Assembly: GCF_017163935.1 (NCBI RefSeq)
Contig: NZ_JABVZR010000002.1
Span: 868,001 to 932,000 of the forward strand
Source of the DNA: Novosphingobium terrae
Lineage (GTDB): Bacteria; Pseudomonadota; Alphaproteobacteria; Sphingomonadales; Sphingomonadaceae
DNA: 64,000 bases
Direction: 5' to 3'
Shown here: piece by piece, positions 25,265 to 33,495 of the stretch
Layout of the letters: the number at the start of each line of letters is the position of its first letter
Position numbering within the stretch: the first letter of the stretch is position 1
Notes under the pieces: model-generated
The model's input: the letters and a program-made list of their open reading frames with translations, nothing else
Told to the model about the DNA's origin: nothing
Databases searched by the model: none
Position numbers and translations under genes: made by a program

Positions 25265-28200
25265 TCAGGGGTGCCGCTGCCACCATGGAGCCGGCAGCGC
25301 AGCGCCATCGTCCCGGGTCAGCGTCAGCGGATCGAAGCCGATCCCGCCGCGCATCACCAGCACCGTCTTGCGGGCATTGGCGATATCCAGCCGGGGATCG
25401 CCCTCCAGCACCAGCAGATCGGCCAGCTTGCCCACGCTCACCGTGCCGATGTCGGCGGGGCGACCGATGATGGTGGCATTGTCACGCGTGGCCATGGCCA
25501 GCGCCTCGATCGGCTTGGCGCCGCCCGCCACCATGGCGGCCATTTCCCAATGCATGCCGATGCCCTGCATCTCGCCATGGCTGCCAATGCCGACCAGACC
25601 GCCCATACGATGCAGACGCGTGGCATCCGCCGCGAAACGGGTGGCGCTCAGCCATTCCTCCGGGGTCCAATGGCGGCTGCGCAGCTTGGCCATCATCACC
25701 TCGGGCGGCATGAAGGCTTTCAGACGCGCCTCATCCTCGGGCCGCTGGGTCTGGATGGCGGTGGGCAGCATCGGCTGGCCGCCATACAGCACCGTCAGCG
25801 TGGGGTTGTAGGAAATCCCGCTGGCCACGAAGAGCCGCAGCACATCGTCATGCAGCGGCGTGACGGGGATGTTGTGCTCATTGCCGGAAAAGCCATCCAC
25901 GGCATGAGTCATTTCCAGAATATAATCCGCCGCGCCCTCGGTGGTGGGCATCATGCCCAGCTTGCGCGAGGCCGCCACCATCGCCTGCCGCGCGGCGCGA
26001 TCGCCCACCATATAGCTCTTGATGTTGCGGGTGCGGTAGGCCTCGCGATAGCGGGTCAGCACAGTCTCCGCGACCTTCTCGGAGGTGATCGCGCTGTTGA
26101 CGAAAACCCCCGGCCCGGTGCTGAAGATGCGCGGGCCCACCTCGCGCCCGGCATCGATGCGGTCGCCATAGGCAAAGATGTCCGGCGTGAAGGCCTGCAC
26201 CTCCAGCACCGAGGTCACGCCGTAAGCCAGATCGGCATGAAACTGCCAGTCCTGCGCATCCTGCACCGGGCGGCGCAGCGCGAAGAAATGGGCATGAGCA
26301 TCGATCAGCCCGGGGGTGATGAATTTGCCCGTCTCATCGAGGATGCGCGTGTCTTTGGGGAGCGCAAAGGAACCACGCGGGCCAAGGGCGGCAATCCTGT
26401 CGCCCACCACCAGCAGGTCGGCATCTTCGATGGCCTTGTCGCCCTGCTCCATGGTCAGCACGGTGGCGCCGCGCAGCAGGGTAGGCGCGCTCGGCATCGC
26501 GCGCGGCAGGGTGATCGAGAGATCGCGCTTCTGCGCCGAGGCCTCAGGATCGGCAGCGGCGCGCAGGGTGGCCAGCGCAGCATGGCGCCATGCTGCACCC
26601 ACCGTCCATGACAGGCCATCGCCATCCCAGCGCATCGTATCGGCGCCGATGGCCGTCACCTGCCGCTGCCCGGACGCGGGATCGGCCAGATCGGCCAAAG
26701 GCTTGCCTGCAGGCGGCATGGGCAGGATATGCAGCTCGAAAGCGGTGCGCGCCGCCAGCATCGTGCCATCGGGCGAAATGCGCAGCTCATCCACCGGGCG
26801 CTGTCCCGCGACATATTGCCCCATCGGTTTTGCCACCACCGAGGCGCGCTCGGTCAGCCTGCCATCGGCAAGCTGGGACAGACCTTCGGCGGTCTGCACA
26901 AAGATGCGGCCATCGGTGGTCTGCTGCAGATGGCGCAGCGCCATGCCATGGCCGATGGTGCTCACCGTGCCATCCGGGCTGACCTTCACCACATCGGTCG
27001 GCCCCGCCGGAGCGATCTCCTCATTGCGCATCAGCCGGTCGAATTGCGAGGACCACAGCGCGATCACGCTGCCATCAGCCTGCATCACCGGCTCGCGCCA
27101 ATAGCCGTCGCGCGCGGTCAGGCGGCGCGGCGCGCCACCCTTCGCCGGGATCGACCACAGGCCCCCGCCCTGCTGGTTCCAGCGGATCAAGGCGATGCTC
27201 TTGCCGTCATGGCTCCATGCGGGCTGGAAAGCATCGCCATCGAGCAGCAGCCGCGGGGCGCCGCCTTTGGCATCGGCCACATAGAGGCGCCCCAAAGCGG
27301 TAAAGGCGATGCTTTTGCCATCGGGCGAGCGCGTGGCGGCTTCGGCCAGATGGCTGCGCACCGGGCCTTCCTCCACCCGCTGCACCACCCGGCTTTGCGG
27401 CGCCAGCGCAAGGTTCACCGGCGCCGTGAAGGGGATCGGCGTGCGGGCACCCGTGGCAAGATCCACCCGGGCAAAGCCGCCATCCACGCTCATCACGATG
27501 CTTTTGCCGTCGGGCGTGAATTGATAGCGCGGCAGCAGGTCGATGTAATAGGCGCCTTCCTGCCCGTCGCGATCCACGGGCCAGGTCAGCCAGCGGTCCT
27601 CTCCGGTGGTCAGGTCGCGCAAGCGCAGCCCCGTCTGCCCGCCCGCCTTGCGCGCGGCATAGGCCAGCAGCTTGCCATCGGGCGACAGCACCGGGCGCAT
27701 GCCGCCGGGGATCACCGGCTCACTGGCGCCCGTGGCATTGTCGCGGCGGACGATCGTCCAGTTGGGAGGATCGGCCTCGGTCCAGGTGTGGCCGGGCTTG
27801 GTGGCGTAATAGACCGCCTTGCCATCCGGCGTGGGCACAGCGCCCAGCGCGTTGATCCTTTCGTCCCAGCCCTCATTGCCATGGGGCTGGGCGGCGACCA
27901 GGCGCTGCGGCTTGCCGCCATCGAGCGCCACGCGCCACAGTTCGAAGGCCAGAATGGAATGGACCGCGCGGCTGTAGGTCAGGCTCTTGCCGTCGGGCGC
28001 CCATTCCGGCGAGGTGTAGAGCGCCAGCGAGGTGTCCGGCGTCAGTTGCCGCGCCTGAGTCCCATCGCTGCGCGCGATCCAGAGATTGTCCGCCCCCGAA
28101 CGGTCCGAGATATAGGCCACCCATTGCCCATCGGGCGAGATCACCGGATTGCGCTCATAGGCCGTGCCGGTCAGCACCGGGGTCGCCGTGCCGCCGCTGG

Positions 28201-28396
28201 CGGGCATGCGGTAGATATCGCCCAGCAGATCGAACCAGATCCACTGGCCATCGGGCGAAAGCGAGAGATGCGACCATGTCGCCTCATGCGCCTTGTAGCT
28301 CAGCGTATGGGGCGCGGCGGTGTCCTGCGCCTGCACGGCGGGGATCGCGGCGATCAGCGCCAGCGCGGCACCGGCCCACAGCAGGGAGCGCTTCAT
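25265..28396 (-). CDS. Secreted amidohydrolase with N-terminal TolB/PD40 beta-propeller
   Basis: 1043 residues. Signal peptide ending PAVQAQ. Residues about 35-620 hold repeated PD40/WD40-like propeller motifs of the form SPDGQWI-W, SPDGQWVAYISDRSG, APDGKSLTYS, SPDGKLLAYAARK, SPDGKSIAFTA. Residues about 640-1030 form an amidohydrolase domain with GLIDAHAHFFALRRP near 695, MTHAVDGFSGNEHNI, and GIGSHGEMQGIGMHWE near 940. Domain order matches large secreted amidohydrolase/Tricorn-propeller fusions. The stop of the PaiB-like gene overlaps its ATG (ATGA), so both are one operon. Substrate unknown; dipeptide or N-acyl amide hydrolysis is possible. Confidence 0.9.
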   Translation of the reverse strand: MKRSLLWAGAALALIAAIPAVQAQDTAAPHTLSYKAHEATWSHLSLSPDGQWIWFDLLGDIYRMPASGGTATPVLTGTAYERNPVISPDGQWVAYISDRSGADNLWIARSDGTQARQLTPDTSLALYTSPEWAPDGKSLTYSRAVHSILAFELWRVALDGGKPQRLVAAQPHGNEGWDERINALGAVPTPDGKAVYYATKPGHTWTEADPPNWTIVRRDNATGASEPVIPGGMRPVLSPDGKLLAYAARKAGGQTGLRLRDLTTGEDRWLTWPVDRDGQEGAYYIDLLPRYQFTPDGKSIVMSVDGGFARVDLATGARTPIPFTAPVNLALAPQSRVVQRVEEGPVRSHLAEAATRSPDGKSIAFTALGRLYVADAKGGAPRLLLDGDAFQPAWSHDGKSIALIRWNQQGGGLWSIPAKGGAPRRLTARDGYWREPVMQADGSVIALWSSQFDRLMRNEEIAPAGPTDVVKVSPDGTVSTIGHGMALRHLQQTTDGRIFVQTAEGLSQLADGRLTERASVVAKPMGQYVAGQRPVDELRISPDGTMLAARTAFELHILPMPPAGKPLADLADPASGQRQVTAIGADTMRWDGDGLSWTVGAAWRHAALATLRAAADPEASAQKRDLSITLPRAMPSAPTLLRGATVLTMEQGDKAIEDADLLVVGDRIAALGPRGSFALPKDTRILDETGKFITPGLIDAHAHFFALRRPVQDAQDWQFHADLAYGVTSVLEVQAFTPDIFAYGDRIDAGREVGPRIFSTGPGVFVNSAITSEKVAETVLTRYREAYRTRNIKSYMVGDRAARQAMVAASRKLGMMPTTEGAADYILEMTHAVDGFSGNEHNIPVTPLHDDVLRLFVASGISYNPTLTVLYGGQPMLPTAIQTQRPEDEARLKAFMPPEVMMAKLRSRHWTPEEWLSATRFAADATRLHRMGGLVGIGSHGEMQGIGMHWEMAAMVAGGAKPIEALAMATRDNATIIGRPADIGTVSVGKLADLLVLEGDPRLDIANARKTVLVMRGGIGFDPLTLTRDDGAALPAPWWQRHP

Positions 28397-28992
28397 GCCT
28401 CGCGCCCCGGATTGAGGCGGCGCATCCAGTCGACCATCACCTTGTCCTCATGGCGTTCAAGGATATCAGCGTAAGAGACGGGGTCTTCATCCTGCCCCAT
28501 CTTGAAACTGGCTTCCCCTGACAGGATCGTGGCACGGAAACCGATCACGCGGGCGATCAGCGGCTCCAGCCTTTCGCCTGCCTGCTCGATGGCCCAGGGC
28601 GCGGGCTGGGTTTCTTCCATCAGATTGGTCAGGCGGCGCACCGCCTCAATGGTGGAAATAGCTTCGAAATCGACGCTGACCTGAAAGCTGGCGACGGCAT
28701 AATTCCATGTCGGCGCCCAGCCCGCGCGCGTGATGATCCCCGGCGACACATAGGCCTGCGGCCCTATGAACTGCACCATCGCCAGCGGATTGGCCCGCAG
28801 CGATGCCACCTGCGGATTGGCCCGCGAGCAGTGGCCGATCAGCGCTGTAAGCCGCCCCTCCGCATCGGTCTCGGCGATCAGCGGCAGCGGCGTGGCGGCA
28901 AAGCCCGCCGCATCATGGCTGGTAAGCCAGGCCAGCGGATAGCTGCGGATCAGGGCGAGGAGATCGTCGGGCGTGCCTTGGGGGAATTTCAT
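28393..28992 (-). CDS. PaiB-like FMN-binding protein
   Basis: 199 residues from ATG 28992 (MKFPQGTPDDLLALIRSYPL). Conserved PaiB/FMN_bind_2 blocks: PLPLIAETDAEGRLTALIGH, SRANPQ, AMVQFIGPQAYVSP, PTWNYAVASFQV, and the C-terminal ISGFRATI-like VIGFRATILSGEASFKMGQ. Bacillus PaiB is listed as a negative regulator of protease synthesis; the family binds flavin and may be an enzyme. The frame stays open to 29187 but without family match. Translationally coupled to the propeller-amidohydrolase. Confidence 0.88.
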   Translation of the reverse strand: MKFPQGTPDDLLALIRSYPLAWLTSHDAAGFAATPLPLIAETDAEGRLTALIGHCSRANPQVASLRANPLAMVQFIGPQAYVSPGIITRAGWAPTWNYAVASFQVSVDFEAISTIEAVRRLTNLMEETQPAPWAIEQAGERLEPLIARVIGFRATILSGEASFKMGQDEDPVSYADILERHEDKVMVDWMRRLNPGREA

Positions 28993-29356
28993 AAGACTAC
29001 TGTGCCTTGCAGCAGGGCGATGCGCCAAGCGCCAGATCAGGAAATGCAGGGGGGCCAGAAGGGGAGAAAGGGACGATGCGAGGGAGACTCTTTGTGGGTC
29101 GCATGTCTCAAGAGACATGCTCCAGGCCCTCACGCTCCCATGACGTGTCCCGACGCGCGGACAGAGGCGCCGCAATGATACGCCCAACCTCTCGACCTGT
29201 GCAACCTATGGCGCCGCAGGCTTGAAATCCGATAGCAATGCCTTGGGAAGACTGCCTGCGACGCAGCGACGTTGCTCCAAGGTCGAACCCGAAGCACAAC
29301 GCAGACATGAACGGGAGCGCGAGGGTGTAACACCCTCGCATATCACCTTCTTCTCC
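28993..29356. other. 364-bp intergenic region
   Basis: No supported gene. It holds the hairpin at 29319-29339 and presumably the promoter of the PaiB/amidohydrolase operon, read leftwards. The in-frame upstream extension of the PaiB gene (to 29187) is not coding-like. Confidence 0.5.
29319..29339 (-). terminator. Hairpin downstream of the MocR gene
   Basis: Perfect 9-bp stem GCGAGGGTG / CACCCTCGC with a 3-nt loop, 17 bp beyond the MocR stop (29357). No clear T-run on the minus strand. Confidence 0.55.
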
Positions 29357-30826
29357 CTAACCTTCCCCCCGCCCGATCCGCGCCAGAATGCCCACCGCCT
29401 CCACCGCCCGATCGCTGCGATGGCTGGCGAAACCCAGCCGCAGCCCATAGGACGCCGTATCGTCCAGCCGGTAGCTCTCGGAGGGCGCGAAACTGATCCC
29501 CGCGCCTTCCGCCCCCGCCTCGATGGCGCGCAGGGCGGCCAGATCGTGGAACTCCAGCCACATCGCCAAGCCGCCCTCGGGCAGGCGCGCGCTGGCCATG
29601 TCGGCGAATTGCTCGTTCACCGCCTGAGCCAGAACATCGCGGCGCTCGGCATAGATGCGGGTGGCCTTGCGCAGGTGGCGGCGCACCTCGCCCTCCTCGA
29701 TCAGCATGGCGACAGCATCCTCGGTGAGGCGGTTGCCCATGCCGTCACTGACCGAAACCAGATGCGCCGCCGAGGCAATCACCTGAGCCGGCGCCACCAG
29801 ATAACCGACGCGCAACGCCGGCAGCAGCAGCTTGGAAAGCGATCCCACATAGATCACCACATCGGGGGCATAGGCCGCCATGGGCAGCAGCGGCTGCGAA
29901 CCAAGGCGGAATTCGTGATCGTAATCATCCTCGATGATGGCGAAGCCGAACTGCCGGGCCAGATCGATCAACCGCAGCCGCTTTTGCGGCTCCAGCGAGA
30001 TTGTCGTGGGGAACTGGTGATGCGGCGTGAGGAACAGCGCGGCCACGGTGTGGCGGCGGCAGGCATGCTCCACGGCGTCAACGTCGATGCCGTCCGGCCC
30101 CATGCCCACCGGCAGCACCGGCATGCCCGCGCCGCGCAGTGCGGCCACAGCAGGCTCATAGGTCAGGGATTCCGCCAGAGCCACGGCGCCGGGGCGGGCC
30201 AACAGCCGCGCCGCGATGGAGATCGCCATCTGGCTGCCGCGCGTGATGCAGATGGTCTCCGCATCGGCGACCATGCCGCGTTCCTCGCGCAGCATGGTGA
30301 CAAGGCTTTCGCGTAATTTCTCGCTGCCGCGCGGGTCGCCATAGCCCAGCTGCTGGCGGCGTGCGGAGAACAGGGCTGCTGTGCGATAGGCGCGCGCCAG
30401 CACCTCGGGCGGGAAGAGGCTGCCGTCGGGGCTGCCCTCGTCGAGCTTGATACGGCGGCCGCTGGGCACGGCGATGGGGCGCTCGGGCGGGGGCGCGAAG
30501 CGATAGATCGGGGCGCGGTCGATGGGGGCCTGAATGTCAATGGCGCGCGGGGGGCCATCGGGCAGATTGGTGGCGACCATCGTGCCGCGCCGCCCAGAGG
30601 TTTCCAGCCAGCCTTGTGAAACCAGCTCCTCGTAAGCCGAAAGCACTGTCTTGCGGTTGAGGCCAAGCTCCCCCGCCAGATCGCGCGTGCTGGGCAGCGG
30701 CGAGCCGGGGCGCAGCCGTCCGCGCTCGATCTCATGGATCAGCGCATGGACCAGCTGAAGGTAGAGCGGGCTGGCAAGGTCAGGGTCCAGCTTGTGCTGG
30801 AGAACGAGATTCCACGGGCGCCGCAC
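29357..30826 (-). CDS. MocR-type (GntR HTH plus aminotransferase) regulator
   Basis: 489 residues from GTG 30826. The start is set by AAGGAGGG (30838-30831 on the minus strand) 4 nt upstream; an in-frame ATG at 30928 lacks a site. GntR winged helix at residues about 18-85 (SPLPSTRDLAGELGLNRKTV), then a fold-type I aminotransferase domain with D-DYDHEFR near 300 and the PLP lysine Lys332 in YVGSLSKLLLPALRVGYL. MocR regulators use the bound PLP to sense amino compounds. Divergent to the TonB receptor at 31154, whose promoter it may control. Confidence 0.93.
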   Translation of the reverse strand: MRRPWNLVLQHKLDPDLASPLYLQLVHALIHEIERGRLRPGSPLPSTRDLAGELGLNRKTVLSAYEELVSQGWLETSGRRGTMVATNLPDGPPRAIDIQAPIDRAPIYRFAPPPERPIAVPSGRRIKLDEGSPDGSLFPPEVLARAYRTAALFSARRQQLGYGDPRGSEKLRESLVTMLREERGMVADAETICITRGSQMAISIAARLLARPGAVALAESLTYEPAVAALRGAGMPVLPVGMGPDGIDVDAVEHACRRHTVAALFLTPHHQFPTTISLEPQKRLRLIDLARQFGFAIIEDDYDHEFRLGSQPLLPMAAYAPDVVIYVGSLSKLLLPALRVGYLVAPAQVIASAAHLVSVSDGMGNRLTEDAVAMLIEEGEVRRHLRKATRIYAERRDVLAQAVNEQFADMASARLPEGGLAMWLEFHDLAALRAIEAGAEGAGISFAPSESYRLDDTASYGLRLGFASHRSDRAVEAVGILARIGRGEG

Positions 30827-31153
30827 TGGACCCTCCTTGATGGGTGATGACTGCCGATCGAAGGGGCCAATAGCGGGTCTATCCCCCGGGCTGTCAACCA
30901 CCGGATTTGTGGCTTCTGCGCTGCACATACGTTGTTTGACGTAGGTTTTGGCCCCTTTGCGGCAGAATTTCCGCTTGTGTCATAAAACCGCCTTGGCCCC
31001 CTCGGGCTTTACGATTTGGCTGTTTCGGATTGCCGCGCGCTGATGTGGTTTGGCAGCCATCGGGGGGGGGGCTGGATGGGGCCCTCTTTCGGCACAGGGA
31101 CATTCAGGCGGGGCAACCAAAGCCCGGCCAGCCAGACAATGAGGGACAAGATC
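30827..31153. promoter_or_regulatory. Divergent promoter region with inverted repeat and G10 tract
   Basis: 327 bp between the MocR start and the TonB receptor start. It contains the inverted repeat TACGT-N6-ACGTA (30928-30943), a candidate operator, and a run of ten G at 31062-31071, 82 bp before the receptor ATG. Nothing coding is supported in it, although two frames are open. Confidence 0.5.
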
Positions 31154-33334
31154 ATGCGCAAAGCTTTTCTGACGGGTGGGGGCCTGCTGGCACTGACAAT
31201 GGCCGCACCGGCTTTCGCGGCGGATGCCGCTGAGGGGGCGACCGCCCCGGGTGACATCGTCGTTACCGCCACCAAGCGCGCCACCAGCATCAACCAGATC
31301 GGCGCGCCGATCAGCGCGGTCTCGGGCGATGAACTGGCGCGCATGAACGCCAACAGCCTTTCGGACTACATCACCCGCCTGCCCGGCGTGGTGTTCAACG
31401 ATTATCAGCCCGGCGTGTCCGAAGTGGTGATCCGCGGCATCGCGGCCACCACCTATCACGAGCAGGGCCAGACCACCGTCGGCTATTACCTCAACGAAAT
31501 CAGCATCGTGGAGCCCGGCTTCCCGATCGGCATCCCCGATATCGACACGTTCGATCTCGACCGGGTGGAAGTGCTGCGCGGGCCTCAGGGCACGCTGTTC
31601 GGCTCCTCCACGCTGGGCGGTCTGGTCAATTATGTCGCCAAGACGGCCGATGCCAGCAAGCTGGATGCCGCAGCAGAAACGCTGATCGGCAGCACCGCGC
31701 ACAGCAATGGCGAGGCGAATTACGCGGGCAAGCTGATGGTCAACATCCCCATCATCACCGACAGGCTGGCCGTGCGCCTGATGGCGCTGCAGCGCTTCGA
31801 TGCGGGCTATATCGACAACATCGGCATCGGCAAGAAGGGCGCCAATGATTTCCGCACACGCGGACTGCGCGGGTCGGTCGTCTGGACGCCGATGGACGGC
31901 ACCAAGCTGACCTATATGCTCTCCGCGCAGGACACGCGGCTGGACGATGGCACCTACATCACCACCGCCCACACCTATGACCGCGTGACCCAGCGCGCCG
32001 AGCCGCAGACCACCGGCATGCTGCTCAACAGCCTGCGGCTCGATCAGGATCTGGGCAAGATCGCCACGCTGACGGTGATCGGCTCGACCGACCGCAAGGA
32101 CAACACCACCACCTTCAGCGATCCCTATGGCTATGTCACGGGCATCACCACCGGGCCGAATGCGGCATGGGACACGGCTGTCGCCAATGCCAACATCAAG
32201 ACCATCGAGGCGCGCGTCGCCAGCAAGGACAATGGCAGTGCATGGCGCTGGCTGATCGGCACCAGCTACATGCATGCCACCAAATATTCCTATGACCAGA
32301 TGTGGGCGCCGGGCGCTCAGGCGATCATCGGCTCGGTGCTGGCGCCCAATGACCGTATCTATGGCTATCGCTCGAACACGCTGAACGAGGATCTGGGCAT
32401 CTTCGGCGAAGTCACCTGGAAACCGGTGCCCATGCTGGAGGTGACCGGCGGCGGGCGTTGGTTCCACACCCGCGCGGCGGGCGATGTGCTCAATCAGGCC
32501 AGCTTCCTCTCGGGCAGCACCACCGATCTTTCCGGCCATGTCGACCAGCGCGAGAACGGCTTCACCCCCAAGGCCAACATCACCCTGCATGCCGACAGGA
32601 ACACGCTGTTCTACGCCACATGGTCGCGCGGCTATCGCGTGGGCGGGATCAATCCCAATGCCGGGCTGCTGCCCGCCATCCCCGCCGCCTATGGCAGCGA
32701 CAAGGTGACCAACTATGAAGTCGGCGCCAAGAGCCAGCTGTTCCAGAAGCGTCTGTCACTCGACCTGACGCTGTTCGATATGGAATGGAGCAACATTCAG
32801 GCCCGCGAATTCGGGCCCGGGCCGTCCTATTACTCCTATGTCGTGAATGCCTCGGGCGCGCGGGTGCGCGGTGTGGAGTTCTCCGGCGCGGCCACGCTGA
32901 TGAAAGGCCTGAGCGCCACCACCAGCGTGACCTATCAGGATGCCCATCTCACCTCCTTCCTGCCTTATGAATATGCGGTGGGTGGCGGTTATGCCTCGGG
33001 CAGCACGCTGCCGGGCTCGTCCAAGTGGTCGATCTCGAACAGCCTGCGCTATGAGGCCAATGATCTGCCCGGCAAGCCCGCGCTGGAGATCGCGCATCGC
33101 TATCTCTCCAAGGCGCCGGTCGCCTTCGGGTCGGACAGCACGCGCGGCGGTTTCAACATCGTGGACGCCAGACTTTCGGCGCAATTGCCGCATCATGTGC
33201 GGGCCACCGCCTTCATCAACAATCTGTTCAACACCTATGGCATTTTGAGCGGGCCTTTCACCGCCCAGACGGCGCCTGCCTATTCGATCGTGCGCCCGCG
33301 CACCATCGGCCTGCGTCTGGACTGGAGCCTCTAA
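31154..33334 (+). CDS. TonB-dependent receptor
   Basis: 726-residue outer-membrane receptor. Signal peptide MRKAFLTGGGLLALTMAAPA, cleavage near AFA. TonB box DIVVTATK, plug with SDYITRLPGVVF, DRVEVLRGPQGTLFGSSTLG and GLVNYVAK, then a beta-barrel ending RLDWSL. The start has GAGGGA 7 nt upstream. This receptor type (plug ending with GTLFGSSTLGG) resembles the edge receptor at 1-2318 but lacks an STN domain. Followed by two hairpins and then an exported amidohydrolase on the same strand. Confidence 0.93.
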   Translation: MRKAFLTGGGLLALTMAAPAFAADAAEGATAPGDIVVTATKRATSINQIGAPISAVSGDELARMNANSLSDYITRLPGVVFNDYQPGVSEVVIRGIAATTYHEQGQTTVGYYLNEISIVEPGFPIGIPDIDTFDLDRVEVLRGPQGTLFGSSTLGGLVNYVAKTADASKLDAAAETLIGSTAHSNGEANYAGKLMVNIPIITDRLAVRLMALQRFDAGYIDNIGIGKKGANDFRTRGLRGSVVWTPMDGTKLTYMLSAQDTRLDDGTYITTAHTYDRVTQRAEPQTTGMLLNSLRLDQDLGKIATLTVIGSTDRKDNTTTFSDPYGYVTGITTGPNAAWDTAVANANIKTIEARVASKDNGSAWRWLIGTSYMHATKYSYDQMWAPGAQAIIGSVLAPNDRIYGYRSNTLNEDLGIFGEVTWKPVPMLEVTGGGRWFHTRAAGDVLNQASFLSGSTTDLSGHVDQRENGFTPKANITLHADRNTLFYATWSRGYRVGGINPNAGLLPAIPAAYGSDKVTNYEVGAKSQLFQKRLSLDLTLFDMEWSNIQAREFGPGPSYYSYVVNASGARVRGVEFSGAATLMKGLSATTSVTYQDAHLTSFLPYEYAVGGGYASGSTLPGSSKWSISNSLRYEANDLPGKPALEIAHRYLSKAPVAFGSDSTRGGFNIVDARLSAQLPHHVRATAFINNLFNTYGILSGPFTAQTAPAYSIVRPRTIGLRLDWSL

Positions 33335-33339
33335 CCAGT

Positions 33340-33402
33340 GCCGGGGGTTCTGGCCCCCGGCGAAAAGCCGGTCTGGAGGGTGTTTCTGCCTTCCAGACCG
33401 GC
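33340..33402 (+). terminator. Tandem hairpins after TonB receptor
   Basis: First stem GCCGGGGG / CCCCCGGC at 33340-33361 (8 bp, 6-nt loop); second stem GCCGGTCTGGAGGG / CCTTCCAGACCGGC at 33367-33402 (14 bp with one G-T pair, 8-nt loop). No long T-run. Together they would strongly reduce read-through from the receptor into the amidohydrolase. Confidence 0.6.
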
Positions 33403-33430
33403 ATGCTACCGATAAAGACCCTTCGTTGTC

Positions 33431-33476
33431 GCATCGTTTTGCGCGAAAAACCGGTTCCCACTTTTTCGCACGATGC
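33431..33476. repeat. RIME-like intergenic palindrome
   Basis: Arms GCATCG-TTTT-GCGCGAAAAA and TTTTTCGCACGATGC around a CCGGTTCCCAC centre. The pattern gcatcg...gcgAAAAACCGGTTcCCACTTTTTcgc...gatgc closely resembles the highly repeated palindromic intergenic elements of rhizobia and other alphaproteobacteria (RIME-type; consensus recalled, not searched). It ends 20 bp before the start codon of the amidohydrolase at 33496. Confidence 0.6.
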
Positions 33477-33495
33477 TCTGGATCAGGATAGACCT

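Noticed and set aside
26729..28474. Long plus-strand frame opposite the propeller-amidohydrolase
   Set aside because: Antisense shadow with Arg/His/Gln-rich composition and no domain.
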